A stretch of 64,000 nucleotides of DNA. Source: Sphingobacterium endophyticum. Lineage in GTDB: Bacteria; Bacteroidota; Bacteroidia; Sphingobacteriales; Sphingobacteriaceae. The position numbers and the translations under genes are program-made. This document shows, in pieces, positions 1 through 8,293 of the stretch. The DNA is taken from positions 62,001 through 126,000 of the forward strand of contig NZ_SMMI01000009.1 of the NCBI RefSeq assembly GCF_009733535.1, read 5' to 3'. Every line of letters starts with the position of its first letter. The first letter of the stretch is position 1. Under the pieces are notes generated by a model that saw nothing but the letters and a program-made list of their open reading frames with translations, was not told the origin of the DNA and did not search any database.

Positions 1-977
1 TCTTTCACTCTTGGGATAGGTGCAAGGCCAAAGAAAAGTCTTTTCCCAGATTTGCTGAATGTTAAGTTTCCATCGCCAGAAACAGACCAATTATTCGGGA
101 TACCTTGACTATTTTTATCAGCGAGGATTATTGCCGAGTCTTGACCAGGCGTATAGTGGTAAAGTTTGAACTCCTTAAGCAATGATTTTTCAGGCGTTTT
201 ATCTGCCACAAAACTTAGTTGTTTGTTCGCATCATCAAATTTGAAGTTTTTGTAATTTCCTTTGCCATTACTGATTTTCTTCTTGGACTTATTAGCCAAA
301 TCCATAATAAACAATCCGGATTCGTTCAAACTATCTTTTTCAGGTCCTTTTATAGTGTAAACAAGGTATTTTCCATCGTCGCTCCAATCATAGCTGTCTG
401 CTTTAATAATGTTACTTGTGTCGCCAGTTGTTAAATTCAGGACAGTTAATGTTGGGGTTGGTTTTTCTTTTTTGTTGGAGGCTTTGGATTTTGTAGTATC
501 CTGTTTGCTCGGAAGTGTCATTTCGTTAAGAAATGCAATATAATCATTTCCCTTTCGGGCAATTTTATAGGATTTTACCTGTGCAAACTTGCTATTTTGA
601 TTTTTAGCGATATTAAAGACAAAAAGTGAGTCTTTTGGCATTTCATCAGGTTTTTTCTTTTTGATTTTTGCCTGTCTCACCTCTTGGAAAGGTGCTTTTA
701 TTAATCCGACTATGACTTTTTCATTATCGGTTAAAGTCAAATCCGCTCCACGAGGAATCTGAAGCAAACTTTGATTATTGCTATTTTTTAAGATTGAAGT
801 ACCATCACCTTCCTGCGGAGTAATGCTATAATAAATTAGATTTCCGGATTTGCTGATTTCTGGTTTTGCGATGCTCTTCCAGGAATCATAGACACTGTGG
901 TCTATCGGTTTTTTTTGTGCGTAGGATAGGGAAATTGCACTTAAACCGAGGAATAATAAGCCAAATTTATGTTTCAT
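1..977 (-). CDS. S9-family (prolyl oligopeptidase-like) peptidase, 5' part only
   Basis: The frame starts at the ATG complement of 975-977 and stays open to the window edge, about 325 codons. Residues 1-20 form a signal peptide ending in SYAQ, so the product is exported. What follows is a beta-propeller-like region with repeated strand pairs such as YDWSDDGKYLVYTIKG and GNLTFSKSGKRLFFGLAP, plus a Lys-rich insert near residues 112-118. This is how Bacteroidota S9 serine peptidases begin; the catalytic alpha/beta-hydrolase half would lie outside the window, so no Ser-Asp-His triad can be checked. A different propeller protein is possible. It is divergent from the SIMPL gene at 1077, with 99 bp between them and no clear promoter box. 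Confidence 0.7.
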   Translation of the reverse strand, partial: MKHKFGLLFLGLSAISLSYAQKKPIDHSVYDSWKSIAKPEISKSGNLIYYSITPQEGDGTSILKNSNNQSLLQIPRGADLTLTDNEKVIVGLIKAPFQEVRQAKIKKKKPDEMPKDSLFVFNIAKNQNSKFAQVKSYKIARKGNDYIAFLNEMTLPSKQDTTKSKASNKKEKPTPTLTVLNLTTGDTSNIIKADSYDWSDDGKYLVYTIKGPEKDSLNESGLFIMDLANKSKKKISNGKGNYKNFKFDDANKQLSFVADKTPEKSLLKEFKLYHYTPGQDSAIILADKNSQGIPNNWSVSGDGNLTFSKSGKRLFFGLAPIPRVK

Positions 978-1076
978 ATAATTTGTAGTTTGGAATACCA
1001 ATAATACCCAAAATTTGCTAACTTCGGTTAGTTTAGCAGATAACAATTTTATTATAAATCTTATAAAGAGATTGAA

Positions 1077-1811
1077 ATGAGAAATACAGGGATTATTATT
1101 GCGGTTATTGCAGGGATTGCTGCCATCGTCTTTGCGATGGTTTTTGGAAATGCCTATAAGTATAAATATAAGAATTCGAACACCATTAATGTTACGGGTA
1201 ATGCGATGACCAATTTTGAATCGGATATTGTGAAATGGTCAGCTTCGTTTAGTAGAAAATCGATGGATTTGAGTGAGGCATCAGAACAATTGAAAAGAGA
1301 CCGAGATTTGGTGAAGGACTTTTTAGTTCGTCAGGGGATTGCGGATAAGGAAATTCTTTTCAATGCGGTGAACATCAACCGTGATTTTTCGTATCATACT
1401 GATCCAAACGGAAATAGCTATAACACCTTTACAGGATATAGCCTATCACAGAATGTATCGATAGAATCTAAGGATTTGGATAAAGTAGCGAATGCATCGA
1501 GGGAGATATCAACTTTAATTTCGCAGGGAGTGGAGTTGAGTTCCAACCTTCCTAATTATTACTTTTCCGGACTAGAGGATCTAAAATTGAAATTGATTTC
1601 CGAGGCATCTCAAAACGCAAGGGTTAGAGCCGAGAATATTGCTAAAGAGGCAGGATCTTCATTGGGAGATTTAGTGAAAGCAGATTTGGGGATTTTTCAA
1701 ATCACGGGTCAGAATGAAAATGAAGAATATTCCTACGGTGGGGCATTTAATGTTACTTCTAGAAAGAAAACGGCTAATATTACTGTTAAGACGAGTTATT
1801 TAAGCCAATAG
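1077..1811 (+). CDS. SIMPL-domain (DUF541) protein, membrane-anchored
   Basis: The product has 244 residues. Residues 5-24 are one hydrophobic segment (signal anchor), after which the chain runs from about residue 37 as a single SIMPL/DUF541 domain: it opens with NTINVTGNA, has a central helix rich in Ser/Glu/Arg, and ends in beta strands around TANITVKTSYL. SIMPL proteins are periplasmic or outer-membrane proteins of poorly defined role, named after a mouse signalling protein and linked in E. coli (YggE) to oxidative stress. An AAAGAG purine run lies just before the ATG. The gene stands alone and is followed by a strong hairpin at 1831. The assignment is secure at family level; no function can be read. 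Confidence 0.85.
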   Translation: MRNTGIIIAVIAGIAAIVFAMVFGNAYKYKYKNSNTINVTGNAMTNFESDIVKWSASFSRKSMDLSEASEQLKRDRDLVKDFLVRQGIADKEILFNAVNINRDFSYHTDPNGNSYNTFTGYSLSQNVSIESKDLDKVANASREISTLISQGVELSSNLPNYYFSGLEDLKLKLISEASQNARVRAENIAKEAGSSLGDLVKADLGIFQITGQNENEEYSYGGAFNVTSRKKTANITVKTSYLSQ

Positions 1812-1830
1812 GATATTAAAATTGGAAAAT

Positions 1831-1867
1831 AAACAGGCCATGATTAAACTCTATGGCCTGTTTTTTT
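1831..1867 (+). terminator. Rho-independent terminator after the SIMPL gene
   Basis: Perfect 11-bp stem: arm AAACAGGCCAT at 1831-1841, 11-nt loop, arm ATGGCCTGTTT at 1853-1863, followed by a T run. It sits 20 bp past the stop at 1811. On the other strand it lies just downstream of the GIY-YIG gene and may serve both, although the U tract is weaker that way. Confidence 0.85.
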
Positions 1868-1893
1868 ATGAAGATTGTTCATCTATTTATCGG

Positions 1894-2184
1894 TTAGAGC
1901 TTTTTTTTGGAATTTGATATAATTATTAATTCATCAAGCAGTCCTTTTATTAGCAGTTCTTTTTTAGCCCTTGACCATCCTTTAATCTGTTTTTCTCTTC
2001 TTGCGGCATCTTTGATCTTATCAAATATTTCATAATAAGCTAAAAATACTGGACGACGGGATTTGGTATAGTTTGGACCCATGCCTTCAAAATGTTCATT
2101 TAACCTTTTTTCTAGATTGATGGTACTACCTGTATAATAGCTATTATCAGAACATTTGAGTATATACATAAATCCTTGTGCCAT
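1894..2184 (-). CDS. GIY-YIG nuclease-superfamily protein (UPF0213/YhbQ-like)
   Basis: A 96-residue single-domain protein. The GIY-YIG core shows as FMYILKCSDNSYYTGST near the N terminus (residues 5-21), followed by the helix with catalytic Arg in LEKRLNEH and the acidic helix RREKQIKGW near residue 62. Stand-alone proteins of this size are widespread in Bacteroidota and are annotated as putative endonucleases related to UvrC/SLX1; their substrate is mostly unknown. The Lys-rich tail after residue 86 is outside the conserved domain. The gene is transcribed alone, towards the hairpin at 1831-1867. Family call is confident; in-cell role is not. Confidence 0.88.
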   Translation of the reverse strand: MAQGFMYILKCSDNSYYTGSTINLEKRLNEHFEGMGPNYTKSRRPVFLAYYEIFDKIKDAARREKQIKGWSRAKKELLIKGLLDELIIISNSKKKL

Positions 2185-2345
2185 AGGAATGAAATTATGA
2201 ATTCAAAGGTGAATTTTAAGTTAAATGATTTTAAATTTTTTATTGGAGAGCTGGTATTTGGAAAGTTCTTAAAGAACTAGCTTAAGGTGAACTAGCTAAT
2301 GGCCTGTAGGATTGCGATGAGAATTGGTTAGGGAATAAAAGAGTT

Positions 2346-2645
2346 GAACCTGGACGGTTCCTGAGCCGTTGGCCTGAATTAGCTGAAGGCCTGTCGAAGG
2401 ACAAGTCCAGGATTAAGATGAGAATTAGTTGATAGTTAATGACAAGAATTGGTTGATGTTTAATATAGATGAACCTGGACGGTTCCTGAGCTTGTCGAAG
2501 GACAAGTCCAGGTTTAAGATGAGAATTAGTTGGTAGTTAATGACAAGAATTGGTTAATCGTTAATGGATTAAACCTGGACGGTTCCTGAGCTTGTCGAAG
2601 GACAAGTCCAAGTTTAAGATGAGAATTGGTTGGTGGTTAATGAAA
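2346..2645. repeat. Three dispersed-tandem copies of a REP-like palindromic unit
   Basis: Copies begin at 2346, 2471 and 2572 with the word AACCTGGACGGTTCCTGAG, continue through TGTCGAAGGACAAGTCCA and end in a linker of the type AAGATGAGAATT(A/G)GTTG. Copies 2 and 3 have the short core CCTGAGCTTGTCGAAGG. Copy 1 carries about 24 extra bases between CCTGAG and CTGTCGAAGG. The ends CCTGGAC and GTCCAGG pair, so each copy can fold as a hairpin. There is no coding potential. Confidence 0.8.
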
Positions 2646-2690
2646 ATAACTTTTGCCCGCCCTACGATAAAACCTACCCGACTCAGGGAC

Positions 2691-2945
2691 CTGTTCTTGC
2701 ACTATATTTCGGCTTCGGCCTGAACCCGCCCTTCGATAAACTCAGGGACCGGGTTTAGGCCAGCGGCTCAGAGATCTGTTCTTGCACTATATTTCGGCTT
2801 CGACCTGAACCTGCCCTTCGATAAACTCAGGGACCGGGTTCAGGCCGACGGTTCAGGGATCTGTTCTTGCACTATATTTCGGCTTCGGCCTGAACCCGCC
2901 CTTCGATAAACTCAGGGACCGGGTTCAGGCCAGCGGCTCAGGGAC
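2691..2945. repeat. Three 85-bp tandem repeats
   Basis: Units at 2691-2775, 2776-2860 and 2861-2945 are each exactly 85 bp and differ at only a few positions. Each opens CTGTTCTTGCACTATATTTC and carries CCCTTCGATAAACTCAGGGA and a CAGGCC..CGG(C/T)TCAG end. A degenerate part-copy precedes them (2655-2690) and another follows (2946-2990). The core is the reverse complement type of the CCTGAG..TCGAAGG core at 2346-2645, so the whole field is a large imperfect inverted arrangement. Confidence 0.85.
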
Positions 2946-3029
2946 CGGTTCAGGCCGGCGGCTCAGGGACCGGGTTCTTGCACATCATTTCGACTATTGA
3001 TTGACTACTGCATTCCATATTCAATAAAA

Positions 3030-3064
3030 AAACAAAAATCAGGGTTTATCCCTGATTTTTTGTT
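3030..3064 (-). terminator. Rho-independent terminator of the PepSY-like genes
   Basis: Perfect 15-bp stem: arm AAACAAAAATCAGGG at 3030-3044, loop TTTAT, arm CCCTGATTTTTGTTT at 3050-3064. It lies about 80 bp past the stop of the 3147-3596 gene. Both flanks are A/T rich, so it could act in both directions. Confidence 0.85.
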
Positions 3065-3112
3065 TAAATATATGCCCCTAACAAACTTTATTAAGTTATA
3101 CAGGCATCTAAA

Positions 3113-3140
3113 TACTAACTACTAACTACTAACTACTAAA
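3113..3140. repeat. Heptamer tandem repeat
   Basis: TACTAAC is repeated three times in a row (3113-3133), followed by the variant TACTAAA. It sits between the terminator at 3030-3064 and the stop of the next gene, in non-coding DNA. It could change in copy number by slippage, but nothing suggests a function. Confidence 0.7.
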
Positions 3141-3146
3141 TACTCC

Positions 3147-3596
3147 TTAGCTATCTATTCTAACGAAATTTCCGTTAGTATCGAATACAAGGTCTAAGCC
3201 GTTAGTTAATTCAACATCGTAACCATGTCTTTCTTTTTCAAGGCTGTTAATACCTGCATTAGGGTATTTTTCTTTTACGTATGATAGGATAGAAGTAGGG
3301 ACTAAGGTGTCTGGAATGCTAGCGCTATCGTTTTGTGCTTCAATGTCCAACCAATCACCGTTTTTGTCAAATTTCACTTTGATACCGTTGTCTAAAAGAA
3401 CATCATATTCTTTTCCTGATAAACCTTCTTTTTCTTCAACGACAGATAATACTTTGATGCCTTTGAAATTTTGGTTTAAGAATTGAGTCGCGGTAGTTGG
3501 TAGACCATTTTGGTCGATAACCGATTCTTTGTCACATGACATGGTTAAAGTTGCGATAGAAAATAATAAGGTAATTGCTAATAATAACTTTTTCAT
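3147..3596 (-). CDS. PepSY-like (DUF2874) lipoprotein
   Basis: A 149-residue product with a lipoprotein signal (LTMSC, lipidated Cys21). The mature part is two copies of one PepSY-like domain, about residues 32-87 and 99-148. Each copy has a helix, a variable strand, a Y-(D/E)-V-x-L-x-(N/D)-G strand and a closing F-D-x-N-G motif. These domains belong to the BLIP-like/PepSY_like family of Bacteroidota periplasmic and outer-membrane proteins, thought to bind or inhibit other proteins; no enzyme is known. It lies 45 bp downstream of a paralogue (3642-4085) and just after a two-component system, which probably controls it. Confidence 0.85.
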   Translation of the reverse strand: MKKLLLAITLLFSIATLTMSCDKESVIDQNGLPTTATQFLNQNFKGIKVLSVVEEKEGLSGKEYDVLLDNGIKVKFDKNGDWLDIEAQNDSASIPDTLVPTSILSYVKEKYPNAGINSLEKERHGYDVELTNGLDLVFDTNGNFVRIDS

Positions 3597-3641
3597 TTTT
3601 ATTGTTTTAGATATAATTATTTAATGTAAGTGTTTTGCTTG

Positions 3642-4085
3642 TTAGTCGTCGATTTTAATAAAATCTGCATTTTTATTGAACTTTACTTCAATACCGTTTG
3701 TAAGCTCTATTTCATATCCTTTAGAAGATTTATTGATCTGCACGATATTGTTGTTTGGGAAGCTTTTTTGAACATATGTTTTTATTTTAGCTGGAACGAT
3801 TTCATGAGGTACGGCTTTCGATTTAGCATCAACTTCCGTCCAGTTGCCATTATTGTCAAATTCAATTTCTGTTCCGCTTGCTAAAACAACCTTATATTCA
3901 ATAGAAGAGAATAATTCTTTTTCTGATTTTGTTAATGATACATTATCAGCTCCATAATGAGAACTTATAAAGTTTTGAGCATTTTTAGGAAGATTGTTTA
4001 CTTCAATAATTTTGTCTTGAGCATTTGCTTGGAAAGAAGATCCTGCGATCAATAAAACCAAAGCTGCTTTTATTAGATTTTTCAT
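3642..4085 (-). CDS. PepSY-like (DUF2874) secreted protein, paralogue of the 3147-3596 gene
   Basis: A 147-residue product with a classical signal peptide cut after QANA (about residue 22), so it is periplasmic or secreted rather than lipidated. It carries the same duplicated domain as its neighbour: one copy centred on IEYKVVLASGTEIEFDNNG and one on GYEIELTNGIEVKFNKN. The two genes have diverged but keep the same length and architecture, so a tandem duplication is the simplest origin. It follows the histidine kinase gene by 75 bp on the same strand, and may be the target of, or a sensor partner for, that system. Family call secure, partner unknown. Confidence 0.85.
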   Translation of the reverse strand: MKNLIKAALVLLIAGSSFQANAQDKIIEVNNLPKNAQNFISSHYGADNVSLTKSEKELFSSIEYKVVLASGTEIEFDNNGNWTEVDAKSKAVPHEIVPAKIKTYVQKSFPNNNIVQINKSSKGYEIELTNGIEVKFNKNADFIKIDD

Positions 4086-4160
4086 GATGTTTAATTCTTT
4101 GTTGAATCAAATTTCGATGTCAAATCTGGAAAGAATTGGGAATAATTGTGAAAAGGGAAA

Positions 4161-5444
4161 TTATTTCAATTTTTTTATTTTGAAATGCTGTTCATTATTT
4201 CGGTATTCGTACTGAATTATATTGTTTGGGAATTTTTCTAGAATCGTTTGGACAATAGATAATCCTAAGCCATTTGATTGGCTATCCTGATTTTCCTTAT
4301 GGAAACGTTGAAAAATATATTCAGGATTTAATGCCCCAGCATGACTGCCATTTGATATATCGATTTCATTTTCAGAAATTTCAATGTGAATAGATCCATT
4401 TTCCTTATTGTATTTGATTGCGTTCCTCAGGAGGTTAGATATGAGGATTTGAGCTAATTCTGCATTAAATTGGGATAGATAGATGCCATTTTGAACAACT
4501 TTTACATCAATTTCTTTGAATTGCACAATGTCTTCCAGCTCTGCCAGTTTTTGTAAAATAATTTCGTTGAAGCTGACAGGTTCAGTGTGGGTATATTGAT
4601 TGTTTTCAATTCGGGAAAGCATCAATAATGATTTGTTGAGGGCGACCATCCTATGTAAGGATTGTTTTGCTTCGGCTATTTTTATAGTTTGATCCTCAGG
4701 AAGATTTCCTTCTTGAAGGACTAAGTCTAACTTTCCTATCGTAATGGCAAGCGGTGTCTGTAATTCATGTGAAGCATTTTCAAGGAAACGTTTTTGTTCT
4801 TGAAATACAGCTTCATTACTGTTGATCATTTTATTGATCTGTTGATTGAGTTCTTGAAATTCCTTAACCTTGGTTGGAATAGGTTCAAAGCTTTTAGTAT
4901 GTCCAAACCTATAGTTACTTAAGTTTTGCAGGATTAGTTGAAAAGGTTTCCAACCTCTGCTCATACCAAAATAATTGATGGTCAAAATACTTAGAACAAT
5001 CACTAAATATAGCACGACTAATGCGATGGCAAGATTTATTAAATAATCGTCTTCTTCTACAGTAGAAGTGCGAATGAGCAGGGTATAGGCCACTCTATCC
5101 TTAGAATAGAATCCTGTTTTTAGTATTCGGTAGGGTTCGTCTTCATCATCATAAGGCATGTACATCAATTCACGGCTGAAATGATTTTTGTCTATGTCTT
5201 CTTGAGGTTTAGAAGGAAGGATTTTGAAATTATTAAAGCCATAATCTTTATTAGATTCAATAATTTCAGGATTATTATAAGCTTCGCGTATAATCTCTAA
5301 TTTTTGATTTTTAAGACCGTCATCGATATTATCATAGACTTCATCCATTAAGAAGGCATAAAATAAAGATGCCCATACCGCCATAATGATTAAGATGGTG
5401 ATAGCAAGAAATCTATTGGTATAATATTTAATTGAAACAGCCAT
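4161..5444 (-). CDS. Two-component sensor histidine kinase
   Basis: The 427-residue protein has two transmembrane helices (about residues 12-32 and 135-158) that enclose a periplasmic sensor of roughly 100 residues, acidic and rich in Asp/Glu/Tyr. A linker leads to a HisKA domain with His226 in ASHELQTPLA and a HATPase_c domain with the N box around Asn341 (NLLRNAIKYN) and a G2 box NGLGLSIV at 391-398. The G1 region IDISNGSHAG lacks the textbook DxGxG, as in many Bacteroidota kinases. Its start overlaps the regulator stop as TAATG (5442-5446), so the pair is translationally coupled. Signal unknown. Confidence 0.93.
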   Translation of the reverse strand: MAVSIKYYTNRFLAITILIIMAVWASLFYAFLMDEVYDNIDDGLKNQKLEIIREAYNNPEIIESNKDYGFNNFKILPSKPQEDIDKNHFSRELMYMPYDDEDEPYRILKTGFYSKDRVAYTLLIRTSTVEEDDYLINLAIALVVLYLVIVLSILTINYFGMSRGWKPFQLILQNLSNYRFGHTKSFEPIPTKVKEFQELNQQINKMINSNEAVFQEQKRFLENASHELQTPLAITIGKLDLVLQEGNLPEDQTIKIAEAKQSLHRMVALNKSLLMLSRIENNQYTHTEPVSFNEIILQKLAELEDIVQFKEIDVKVVQNGIYLSQFNAELAQILISNLLRNAIKYNKENGSIHIEISENEIDISNGSHAGALNPEYIFQRFHKENQDSQSNGLGLSIVQTILEKFPNNIIQYEYRNNEQHFKIKKLK

Positions 5445-6115
5445 TATATAAGTTTGTATCCCACTCCATAAACTGCCTGTATGTCCATGTCGGCCTTTGC
5501 CTCTTTAAGTTTTTTACGAATATTTTTTATTTGTGAATAGATAAAATCAAGGTTATCTGCTTGATCGGAGTTGTCACCCCATACTGATTCGACTAAAGTC
5601 GTTTTTTCCATTAATTTATTTGGTCGAAGCATAAAATAGTAGAACAAATCAAATTCTTTCCTATTTAAAGAAATGTTATTTCCATCAACTGAAACTTGTC
5701 TACTATCCGGATTAAGGGTGACATTTTTATATTTTATAAATTGTTCACCATCCTGAGCATTTCTTCTTATAATTGATTTTACCCTTGCTAAAAGTTCTGC
5801 TAAATGAAATGGTTTTGCCAGGTAATCATCGGCGCCTATTTCGAGTCCAAGCACTTTGTCTTCAACAGAATCTTTTGCTGATAGAATGATGACTGGCTGT
5901 TTTTTATGTTCAGATTTTAGCTTTTTTAAGATATCCAAACCACTGCCACCGGGAAGCATAATGTCCAATAAGATGCAATCATATTGGTAATTCATTACTT
6001 TATCCAGTGCCGAATGGTAATCCATTGCAGACTCGATGAGGTAATTCTCAGATTTGAGGAATTCCTCAATGGTCTGGAGTAGGGGTACTTCGTCTTCTAT
6101 GATTAGTATCTTCAT
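5444..6115 (-). CDS. OmpR/PhoB-family response regulator
   Basis: A 223-residue DNA-binding regulator. The receiver domain (1-117) has the acidic pocket E7-D8, phospho-acceptor Asp51 (LLDIMLPGGSG), Ser79 and Lys101 (KPF). The C-terminal winged helix (about 125-223) ends in VYGVGYKLI. It is the cognate partner of the kinase encoded immediately after it, with a 1-nt TAATG overlap. The receptor gene upstream ends 55 bp before, so the barrel, receptor, regulator and kinase genes may form one transcript. Likely targets are its neighbours, including the PepSY-like genes; this is inferred from position. Confidence 0.94.
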   Translation of the reverse strand: MKILIIEDEVPLLQTIEEFLKSENYLIESAMDYHSALDKVMNYQYDCILLDIMLPGGSGLDILKKLKSEHKKQPVIILSAKDSVEDKVLGLEIGADDYLAKPFHLAELLARVKSIIRRNAQDGEQFIKYKNVTLNPDSRQVSVDGNNISLNRKEFDLFYYFMLRPNKLMEKTTLVESVWGDNSDQADNLDFIYSQIKNIRKKLKEAKADMDIQAVYGVGYKLI

Positions 6116-6170
6116 ATTATGCTACAATTTAAGGGAATAATTCTGTAAAGAATCTGGAATTATCCAAAAA

Positions 6171-8255
6171 CTATAAAATCACCTTAATTCCAGCATAGAA
6201 GTTTCTTGTTGGAGCTGCATTAAAATATCGATTACCCATTGCATTTATATCATTTCCAAGGCTATATTTTTCATTGAGCAAGTTGTCTGCCCCAGCAAAA
6301 ATTTGAAGATTATATTTATTTGTGATGGGTGTTAACCAGGATACCTTTGCTTGGAGAATGTGATATTTATCAGCGTTTACTGTATTTGCATCATTTAATG
6401 AGATGCTTGATGTGAAGTTATGTAATAAATTAATATCTATGTTTTTAACAAATTTAAATGACAGGGTGTTTGCCCAAATCCAATTTGGAACTGAAGTGAC
6501 CTTGTTTCCATTAAAGTTATTGTCACCGATGACATAATCTTTAAATTTATAGTCTTGATAAGTTAGGTTTGAAGAAAGTATCAATCCCTTTAGAAAGTTG
6601 CTGTACTCTGAACTGATCAATTGAGTAAGAATATTAGCTTCTATGCCTTTTTGATCTATTTTCCCGGCATTAACAAAATATTCACTTCCAGATTCATTCA
6701 GTTGTCTAATGATTCCATTATCCATTTGATAGTTATATGCAGATAAATCTGCTATAAATCTTCTATTTTTACTTTCATATCTGATTCCTGCTTCATAATT
6801 AATTCCAGTTTCAGCTTGAAGATCTTGATTTATCTTATTGTCAGAGGATCGTACTTCGGCAATTGTAGGCGTGGAATATCCTTTAGAGATAGATGCTCTA
6901 ATAGAAAGATTATTTAATGCGGCATAAGAAAGTCCAACTCGCGGCATCCAGGCATTGTTAAAATCAATTTTTCCATTTACCTGTCCTTCATCAGGAATGT
7001 TTCTTTTAAAATTTATGGTATTGAAATTCAATCCAATGGAACCTTCAGCGGTGAGTCTATGATAAAGTCTGGTTTTTAGACGATAGAAATAGAAATGTTG
7101 TCCATTTTCTAAATTATCATCATCTGTCAGGGTGCCCATTACCCCTAAGTCATTTTCGTGGTTTTTGACATGATACCAACCTTTTTGAGCTTCAGCACCT
7201 AATTGCATTTCCCAAAGGAAGTTTTCTTTCTCTTGATTTTCATAGGATAGGTAAGTCCTTAGGCCAATATTCTTTTCATCACGAAGTTCATAGTTGGTAA
7301 TAAAGGGATTTTCTATATCTGTGCTGCTTCCAAAAATGGAAATTACATGTTTTAGATTCTTGTTTAGCTGGTACTCGTTGGTAATTCCTCCGATCCAAGT
7401 TTTATTATATATTGCTGCTTTTTGATCTTTTGCACTAGGGAATGGTCCGCCAGCAGGTCTTGCTTGGGTAGGATCTTCATCGTATTGTAGTTGGGTCAGT
7501 GCTCCGGGTGTCTGATATCCTAAATCAGCATAGAGGCCAAAAAATTTAAGTTTACCTTGTTGATTATATTTCCATTGATGTGCAGTTTGGAAAAACAATT
7601 TATCCATAGCCGTGTGCTGTCTATACCCATCTGAGCGTAAATAGGCTTGATCGAAAGAAAAACTATAATTCTCGTTAACCTGATGGTTTATTTGCAATTG
7701 TTCGTGGAATAATCCAAAAGAACCACTTGATAACATTAAGGATTTTTCATTATTTATTGGCCCAAATCCTTCAGGAATAAAACGAATAACACCTCCTGAA
7801 TTAGGTCCGAAAAGGGATCCGTCCGGTCCTTTAAGGATCTGAATTGCATTGACTCCAACTGGATCTAAGATATTGAGGTAAGTGTTTCCGCTAGCATCTG
7901 TGAAAGGAATTTCATCTAGGTAAATTTTAGTATTTCTAACGCCAAAAGGAGATCTGAGCATACTACCACGTAATGCTAAACGGTAGCTTCCCGGAGATCT
8001 TTCTTCCATTCTAAGGCCGGTTGTTGTATTGATTGCGCCTAAGAAACTATTTGGTGCTTGAGATTCCAAAAGTTTCTTGGTAACTACTTTCGCAGCACTG
8101 GTTAAATCAAGCATACTTTGCGAATTAAAATGAGCTTTGATCTCAATAGGAACGATTTCGTTAATGCTGGTATCAGTATTAACTTCCTGTGCTTGGCTGT
8201 TTATTAATGATAATATACTTGCGATGGTTATAAGTGCAACCTTATTTTTAGACAT
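6171..8255 (-). CDS. TonB-dependent outer-membrane receptor
   Basis: The 694-residue protein begins with a signal peptide (ending NSQAQ near residue 23), followed by a plug domain at about 40-170 (strands VTKKLLESQAPNSFLG, ALRGSMLRSPFGVRN, ILKGPDGSLFGPNSGG) and a long alternating beta-barrel ending in an aromatic/hydrophobic C terminus (FYAGIKVIL). It has no N-terminal carboxypeptidase-like or secretin/STN extension, so it is FecA/siderophore-like in build, not SusC-like, and has no SusD neighbour. Substrate cannot be read; iron chelates or metal complexes are usual for the class. Its link to a two-component system rather than a sigma/anti-sigma pair suggests signal-dependent expression. Confidence 0.92.
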   Translation of the reverse strand: MSKNKVALITIASILSLINSQAQEVNTDTSINEIVPIEIKAHFNSQSMLDLTSAAKVVTKKLLESQAPNSFLGAINTTTGLRMEERSPGSYRLALRGSMLRSPFGVRNTKIYLDEIPFTDASGNTYLNILDPVGVNAIQILKGPDGSLFGPNSGGVIRFIPEGFGPINNEKSLMLSSGSFGLFHEQLQINHQVNENYSFSFDQAYLRSDGYRQHTAMDKLFFQTAHQWKYNQQGKLKFFGLYADLGYQTPGALTQLQYDEDPTQARPAGGPFPSAKDQKAAIYNKTWIGGITNEYQLNKNLKHVISIFGSSTDIENPFITNYELRDEKNIGLRTYLSYENQEKENFLWEMQLGAEAQKGWYHVKNHENDLGVMGTLTDDDNLENGQHFYFYRLKTRLYHRLTAEGSIGLNFNTINFKRNIPDEGQVNGKIDFNNAWMPRVGLSYAALNNLSIRASISKGYSTPTIAEVRSSDNKINQDLQAETGINYEAGIRYESKNRRFIADLSAYNYQMDNGIIRQLNESGSEYFVNAGKIDQKGIEANILTQLISSEYSNFLKGLILSSNLTYQDYKFKDYVIGDNNFNGNKVTSVPNWIWANTLSFKFVKNIDINLLHNFTSSISLNDANTVNADKYHILQAKVSWLTPITNKYNLQIFAGADNLLNEKYSLGNDINAMGNRYFNAAPTRNFYAGIKVIL

Positions 8256-8293
8256 GAATAAATATAATTTATATGTTTCTGATATATAGACTT

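Larger units (their letters stand above)
2185..3146. other. Non-coding repeat field between the GIY-YIG and PepSY-like genes
   Basis: Nearly 960 bp with no convincing gene. It contains two families of repeats that share one core in opposite orientation: three copies of a unit built round CCTGAGCTTGTCGAAGG (2346-2645) and three copies of an 85-bp unit built round CCCTTCGATAAACTCAGGG (2691-2945, with partial copies on both sides). The repeats are visibly richer in G+C than their surroundings. The last 100 bp hold a strong terminator and a heptamer run. Confidence 0.8.

Noticed and set aside
2346..2945. Possible CRISPR array
   Set aside because: Copies are joined directly or by related linkers, with no unique 30-40 bp spacers, and no cas gene is near.
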